Positions 59,502 to 64,000 of a stretch of 64,000 nt of DNA are shown one piece after another; position 1 is the first letter of the stretch, and each line of letters starts with the position of its first letter. Under the pieces are notes generated by a model. It saw nothing but the letters and a program-made list of their open reading frames with translations, made no database searches and had not been told where the DNA came from. The stretch spans positions 4,230,044 through 4,294,043 of the forward strand of contig BCHH01000002.1 in NCBI GenBank assembly GCA_001599595.1. The letters run 5' to 3'. Source of the DNA: Beverwykella pulmonaria (lineage: Eukaryota; Ascomycota; Dothideomycetes; Pleosporales; Melanommataceae). The position numbers were made by a program, and so were the translations under genes.

Positions 59502-62356
59502 TTAAAGTAGCAAAATCAACCACCCAGCAATACCCACCACCACCCCCTCAACCCACTTGTCCAACCCCCCACTCCTTCCCTGCACGGCGCCTCCAGTCTT
59601 GCTAATTCCGATTCCGGATGCGATGAAGTTGCCCACTTCACGCTGGTTTGTTGTCGAACTCGAGCTCTCACTCGAGCTACTGCTAGAGCTAGACACGCTC
59701 GTACTCCTGCTGATCGATCCCGAATGCGTCGTCGTCGCACTGTTAGTCGCTGGAAGACTCGGAATCGAACTCGTCTTTCCGTTTATTATGAGCGCGGTGC
59801 CCTTTGAATCGAGAGAGTACGTCGTTCCGCTAACCGTTATCGCTTCGCCAGGCTTCAGCGTCGTGCCTGGTCCGAGTACGTATTCTGTCGTTCCGTCTCT
59901 GACTGTCGCAGAGTACGTCTTCCCGTCAATGGTGAGAGCGGGAGCAGCGGTAACAGGACCTTGAACCAGCGTCGTCGTCACGCCGTTGATGACTACAACA
60001 GATCCAGATGCGGAGGCGGGCATGGAGTATGTTGTTCCAGAGATGGTGATGACGCCTCCTGGGACGAGAGTCTGGCCGGGACCGAGGACGAATGCCGTTG
60101 TCCCCCCGGTTACAGACGCGGTTATCATCTGGTTGTTGAGCGTGAGCACAGGAAGACCGGGTGCGTTCAGTGTCGAAGTTACGCCGTTGACCACTACGGT
60201 AGATCCTGAGTCGCCGGCAGGCATGCTGAATGTGGTTCCGTCGACTGTGAGGACACCTCCCGGGGTTAGTGTCTGTCCTGGACCAAGAACAAACATGGTA
60301 GATCCACCGATTACCGTAGCGGAAACTGTCTGGCCACCCACGGTAAGGACGGGAGCGCCTGTTGCAAAGGGCGCGTTTCCGAGGGTCTGCGTCACGCCGT
60401 TGACCACGGCAATCGTTCCGCTTGGTCCCAGGCTTAGCGTGCTTCCATCGACAGTGATGGCAGGTCCGCCAGGAGCGAGCGTCTGAGTTCCGACAACAAA
60501 TTGTCCTTGAGAGTTCGCCGTGACAGTCTTGTCTCCAACTGTAAGCACTGGTGGGCCGGTTGGTGCGGGATTCACTGCAATTGTGCTGCCTCCGACGACG
60601 ATAGTAGAACCTCCGCCTCCAGTAGGAACAACAACCTCGACTCCGTTAATCGTAGTGGTTTGTCCTGCGGTAAGGGTCTGCGATCCAATCACTACGCCGG
60701 GATTCTGCTGATTAGAGTTGTTAGGTTGCGTTGGCTGGGCCGGATGAACATTGACCACAGTATTGCCAATGGTGATGGTTTGACCGGGATCATTCGGCTG
60801 GGGCTGGGGACCCTGCGTGAATTTTGGATCGTGTATGATGGAGTTGATAATGTCGGGAATATTTGGCGTCTTCGGTGGGTCGTTTGGTTTAGGATCTGGG
60901 TTTTTGGAAGGTTCCTGGTTAGGCCCCATCTGTGAGGGGTCTGGTGGGTTGGTAGGCACTACTGGAGGGTTGGGCAGCGGATTGATATTGCATCTTAGAC
61001 ATCCCTGTCTCGTGACGTGGGTGGATGTCGATTCGTAAGTTGTACTCAGATATGTACTTGTGGGTATGGGAGGCGGAGTAAACCCTGGCGGCTGCTGAGT
61101 AAAAAACGTCCCCACCACGGTGGTCGGCCCCGGAGGTGGTGGCGCCGAGGCAGTAGGGGGGGGAGAAAAAAAAGAAGTAGGAAACTCGCCGAGCCTCGTT
61201 GTTGGAGCAAGAGTACAAGTGGCGATGTCGGATCCGTTGAAGATACTCTGAATATCGGGGTCGAGCTTAAGAAATTCGATGATAGCAGGAGGAAGGGGCA
61301 GGGGTGTGCCACCGCTGCTCTCTGGAGGGCTGGTTGTGAACGTCTGGATAAAGGAGCTCCAGTCCTGCGTCCGAGTAGGTTGCCAGTCGTTCATGAAAAG
61401 GTAAGAGACCTCCGCACCACACGTGGGTTCTTCTAAGTAGGTTGTGAGTACTCCGGTAGGAGCAATCTCTGTTTCCGTAGGAGAGTCAAGCCCGCCCCAC
61501 AACTCTGTGTAAGCCACATAGGTGGGTCCCGCATCGCTGTTTGCATTAGCCAAGTCATGTTTGGAGATGTGCAAAAACTCACAGCGTTAGCGTAGTACCA
61601 TATGCTGGTTCAAAGGTGAAAACCGGAGCCGTGTGCGTGATGGTTTGATTGGCAGTTCCAATGATGGTTTTGGTCTGATTAAGCGTCTCTGCCGTGGTAA
61701 TCACAGTGTCGATCGCCGTGCCCTGCATGTAGGTAATGGTCAAAACAAGCACCGTCTCAGTGACCACCACACTAGTCCACGTGGTAGACAGGAAGGCCTC
61801 CTTCGAATTAAACCAAAACGTGGTTGGCGAGAATGCCTCGAGGACGCAACCGGTACATATTGTAGGGGCGGGAGCAGTTGAATTTCCGGTGACTAGGGTG
61901 GTGTAATTCGCGGTGCGAAGTGAGGTAGATGTGTTATAGGAAGCATAGGAGGTGCTGGCCGGTGTAGTGACGACTCGATTGGCCGAGCTGGTTGAGGTTG
62001 AGCTGAGGAAAGAGGTTGATGATGTTGAAGATAGTGATGAGGTGGATGGCTCTGTTGACGTTGGAAGACTCGACGAGTCTGAGATGTCAAGTGTGAAGCG
62101 AACTTGTGACGAGGCAGAAGTGGATACTGAATGAGATGAGGAAAAACTGGTGGAGGATGACGATGCTACTGAAGAAGAGTTCAAGTTCACTGCTGGTGGT
62201 TAGTGTTGATTCACAGCGTGGACATTTGGCCACAAACGTTCTATGATATGTTAGTCACGTTCACACATCTTCCATGGAGCACCTACGTCTTCTGATGTAT
62301 GGGGCATTTGAGCAGGCTGCCAAAGGTGCCAAGCTCAACAGAGCGAGAAGTCGCAT
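59502..62356 (-). CDS. Large Ser/Thr-rich GPI-anchored cell-wall protein with internal repeats
   Basis: Three exons, complement(59502-61536, 61583-62192, 62287-62356), with introns of 46 and 94 bp, give 904 residues. The first short exon supplies the signal peptide (MRLLALLSLAPLAACSNAP) and joins through a tandem CAGCAG acceptor. A long Ser/Thr run follows, then a TCTGC-type cysteine region (ICTGCVLEAFSPTTFWFN). Further on come a Pro/Asn-rich linker and four to six tandem repeats of about 65 residues with the cores VLTVGGQTVSATV, LGPGQTLTPGG, TVDGTTFSMPA and VVVNGVTST. The C-terminus is Ser-rich, then has a short spacer and a hydrophobic tail (VVVGIAGWLILLL), the GPI-attachment pattern. It is expected on the outer wall, with adhesion as a possible role (inference). 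Confidence 0.88.
59760..60700 (-). repeat. Tandem ~65-residue repeats within the GPI protein
   Basis: Diverged units repeat the order VLTV/ALTI, LGPG-QTL-PGG, TxDGTT/SGTTYSMPA, VVxNGVT. They differ at many sites, so the array is older than the ankyrin and TPR arrays at the left end. Confidence 0.8.
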
Positions 62357-63630
62357 CTTTTCTGTCTGTGCATGAACGAGCGACGATGTTCAAGCTGCGA
62401 AGAAACGAAATGTGCAACGCCTACAAGATGACGAGGTGGGAATGGAAAGAATCGGAGATCAAGGTAGAACGGATGGAAGCTGTTATGTGTATTTGAATCG
62501 GGCAGCCCACCAGCAGGCGACGCCCCTATGAATAGAAATCCCCTGCAGGCGGTGGTGCAGGGCCACAGCAGGTCCAGCTTCTGCGTTTCGACGAGGAGCC
62601 CGCCAATCACACGAAACAGCCTCCCGAATTAAAGTGTGGCCGTGCTGGTCGGCTGAACGACGCACGCTGAGCACCAGATGGCGGGAATCTCTCTTCTCGC
62701 CAGTCTTTGGAGGCTTGCCACATCGCCGACATGCCTTCCTAGCACATGGAGACAACGTGTCGGTCGGCTGTTTCTCTACAGTCTGGAGTCTTGTGTTACT
62801 AGAATGGAGGCCGCGGGTTGGACGAGGCCAGGGCTCGCTACATTGTTGTTGTTGGAGTGTGTGTCTCTTTTGGGCACATGGGGATAGGGGAAAGTAATGC
62901 GGCGAAATCTCAGGCCGCGTGGGAAGGGTCGCACAGAGATGGGTCGAGATGAGGCTTCTCGGCAGCCGTTTCACATGACGGTGCTTGCTCGCCTGCGAAA
63001 TGGGATTTTCCGGGATGGCCGCGCCCAAGATCGGAGGGGGCGTCGCTGGCGAGGGAGTGGAAAGATGGCGTGAGGCCTTGCAGAACGAAAGGTCACCGCA
63101 GAACAGGGGCGGATCGCTTGGTCGCTGGTCTTACTGGTCACGGCTCACACGCTAGCCGTCGAGGTTGTATCGTCAAGACCCTAGTCGTGGCTTCAGCCCT
63201 CACGGTTTACTATCGACTCACCCACCGCCCTCGTATTCAGCTGGCCCGGAGCTGGAGATGCCTGCATCTTCTTCCCAACCAGCCACCGCCATGGCATGCC
63301 TGTCCTGCTGCCGGCGTCCCAGCCAGCAGCCATGGCTCCAGAACCTCGCAGGCGATTGTGTTGCATCCATATTGCGCGAACCCCTCCCCCAAAGTCTCAC
63401 GCATGCTCTCATGCCCGTCATGTCGAGGCCGTGACACTTGCCAACCCGAGTCCACATTTGCTCGCCTTTTCTGTTTACGACACCTAATTCTGCCTCTTCT
63501 CCAGGCTGCCCGCCCACCTTCATGTGGTAGTTTCAATATATTTGTTTTTGTTTCAGTTGGGCTCTGCATATTGATTCCCCATTCCGTTTTTCCTTGGACG
63601 CCCTCACTTCCGCTCGCTTTTTCTTACATC
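62357..63630. other. Divergent intergenic region, no supported gene
   Basis: About 1.3 kb between the GPI protein gene and the pepsin-like gene. Only short unsupported frames. A signal-peptide exon for the pepsin-like gene may be hidden in its right part. Confidence 0.45.
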
Positions 63631-64000
63631 ATGCCTATGGCACCGAGAGCGACGGCATCGTCAACACCGAAACCCTATGTGGTGCCTCCGTCGCAAAAAT
63701 TCGACGGAAACGACGGGAGCTGGTCAACCTTTACCCTCTCCATCGGAACTCCTGGACAAGAATTTCGCGTTTTGGCATCTACGAAAGCCGGAGAGACGTA
63801 CGTTATTGTACCTGAAGGATGCTATGCAACAGATGGCCCAGACTGCGCAAAACTGCGCGGCGCAGAGATCTTCCAGTCGTCGCAAAGTCCTGGATTCCGG
63901 GTCAATATGTCCTCGAGCTGGTCGACATTGGGACAGTACAGTATAGACTTGGAGGACAGGCTCAATTACACCGCGCAGGGGCTTTTTGGATTCGACAAGG
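63631..64000 (+). CDS. Pepsin-like (A1) fold protein, probably non-catalytic, 5' part only
   Basis: The frame is open from ATG 63631 to the end of the window (123 complete codons and one base), so the gene is truncated on the right. The sequence has the start of the aspartic-protease N-lobe: PYVVPPSQKFDGNDGSWSTF, then LSIGTPGQEFRVLAST and TYVIVPEGC. In active pepsins the segment after the IGTPGQ-xF-xV strand carries the catalytic D(T/S)G; here it reads ASTKAG. This matches a known group of fungal pepsin-like membrane proteins thought to be inactive. No signal peptide is visible at this ATG. The frame is open further upstream, so an upstream exon may supply it. Two N-glycosylation sequons (NMS, NYT) suggest export. 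Confidence 0.7.
   Translation, partial: MPMAPRATASSTPKPYVVPPSQKFDGNDGSWSTFTLSIGTPGQEFRVLASTKAGETYVIVPEGCYATDGPDCAKLRGAEIFQSSQSPGFRVNMSSSWSTLGQYSIDLEDRLNYTAQGLFGFDK

Overview
This is nuclear DNA from a filamentous ascomycete (Pezizomycotina). Most genes are split by 44-112 bp introns with GT..AG ends and CTAAC/CTGAC-like branch sites. Gene content is typically fungal: an eEF3/New1-type ABC factor, the methylcitrate cycle, a Dbf2-type septation kinase, DUF1996, CBM18 and GPI-anchored wall proteins. I rebuilt exon structures by hand and checked that every junction keeps the reading frame. I could not pin the genus.

Layout. About 1-10 kb looks like accessory (dispensable or subtelomere-like) DNA. 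It holds an ankyrin-repeat gene cut by the left edge, two relatives of an unnamed fungal family ending in a two-helix membrane hairpin (1488-2526 plus strand; 5201-7859 minus strand), a TPR-repeat gene (7920-8576), and long stretches with no gene. These repeat arrays resemble those on fungal NLR-like proteins, but no NACHT or NB-ARC domain is visible. Around 10-14.6 kb lie a secreted triple-CBM18 chitin-binding protein, a broken short-chain dehydrogenase, and an acyl-protein thioesterase whose TGA stop is followed in frame by a 43-residue membrane-anchor-like extension.

From 15 kb on the content is mostly conserved: an HhH-GPD DNA glycosylase, a DUF1996 secreted protein, a sugar transporter and a DUF1757 membrane protein. 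Next comes the divergent pair 2-methylisocitrate lyase / 2-methylcitrate synthase, two steps of propionyl-CoA detoxification sharing one promoter. Then follow a membrane-anchored GH3 beta-glucosidase, the eEF3/New1 factor, a secreted GMC oxidoreductase, a glycine-rich single-pass membrane protein and a small secreted protein.

The right part carries SMC5 (Smc5/6 complex), mitochondrial fumarase, a RING protein, a Dbf2/Sid2-type kinase, a bZIP factor with an unusual basic region, a GPI-anchored repeat protein, and the 5' end of a pepsin-like protein that lacks the expected catalytic aspartate. The most interesting observations are the thioesterase readthrough context, the accessory cluster with its shared membrane module and shared intron position, the higher-order ankyrin repeat, and several microexons (8, 13 and 17 nt).
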